The position numbers and the translations under genes are program-made. 5,207 nucleotides of DNA from the NCBI GenBank assembly GCA_964357255.1, contig CAYHKQ010000095.1, positions 1 to 5,207 on the forward strand. The letters run 5' to 3'. The DNA comes from JBBTIS01 sp038059855 (lineage in GTDB: Bacteria; Elusimicrobiota; Elusimicrobia; JACQPE01). Positions 5,171 to 5,207 of this stretch are shown one piece after another. The notes under the pieces are model-generated. The model did not search any database, was not told the DNA's origin, and was given only the letters and a program-made list of their open reading frames with translations. Position 1 is the stretch's first letter; each line of letters opens with the position of its first letter.

Positions 5171-5207
5171 CCGCTCATCCTGAAACTAAAGGCCGCTCAT
5201 CCTGAAA
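5171..5207. repeat. 22-bp-period tandem repeat at right edge
   Basis: CCGCTCATCCTGAAA occurs at 5171-5185 and 5193-5207, with CTAAAGG between, giving a 22-bp period that runs off the window. The unit shares AGGCCGCTC.T..TGA with the complement of the 19-bp repeat at 1-57. A weak further CCGCTC occurs at 5114-5119. No spacers of CRISPR size are present. Confidence 0.85.

Overview
This 5.2-kb window is a compact bacterial locus. It holds three same-strand genes for unfamiliar, export-type, cysteine-rich proteins and one small convergent gene, with repeat clusters at both ends. The DNA is moderately GC-rich. It has normal Shine-Dalgarno sites before two genes, one near-consensus sigma-70-type promoter, and REP-like hairpin elements. 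This points to a bacterium, probably a diderm. The repeat types (GTCAT-ACCGGC hairpins, ATTCCCGC-tttc-GCGGGAAT hairpins, CCTTCGAC...CTCAGGAT units) recall environmental genomes such as Elusimicrobiota and similar lineages, but that placement is a low-confidence impression. No gene here fixes the taxonomy.

Layout. Positions 1-336 carry no believable gene. They hold three perfect 19-bp tandem repeats, one copy of an end-inverted repeat, and a 117-bp REP-type element with another repeat nested in its hairpin loop. An 11-bp direct repeat containing a -10-like TATAA flanks that element. Gene A (337-2481, 714 aa) and gene B (2505-3806, 433 aa) are 23 bp apart and probably co-transcribed. Each has a short N-terminus, one transmembrane segment, a long disordered Ser/Gly/Pro-rich linker with a basic patch, and a C-terminal region holding almost all of its cysteines. 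Gene C (3874-4722, 282 aa) has its own strong promoter and Shine-Dalgarno site. It encodes a signal-peptide protein with a Gln-rich start, a 9-residue tandem repeat and a cysteine-dense C-terminus. Gene D (4758-5096, minus strand, 112 aa) converges on gene C and encodes a soluble coiled coil. Positions 5097-5207 hold its probable promoter, the second end-inverted repeat and a second tandem repeat array.

How the genes may work together (inference): A and B look like membrane-anchored proteins exposing disulfide-stabilised domains outside the cytoplasm. C looks like a secreted cysteine-rich partner made in larger amounts. The shared architecture, the even cysteine counts outside the membrane and a short SSRRGA motif common to B and C suggest one envelope or extracellular assembly. 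I recognise no named family for A, C or D. The C-terminal domain of B resembles a beta-sandwich motif recurring in secreted bacterial proteins. The mirrored repeats at the two ends could mark a mobile unit, a dispersed intergenic repeat family, or simply places where an assembly broke.
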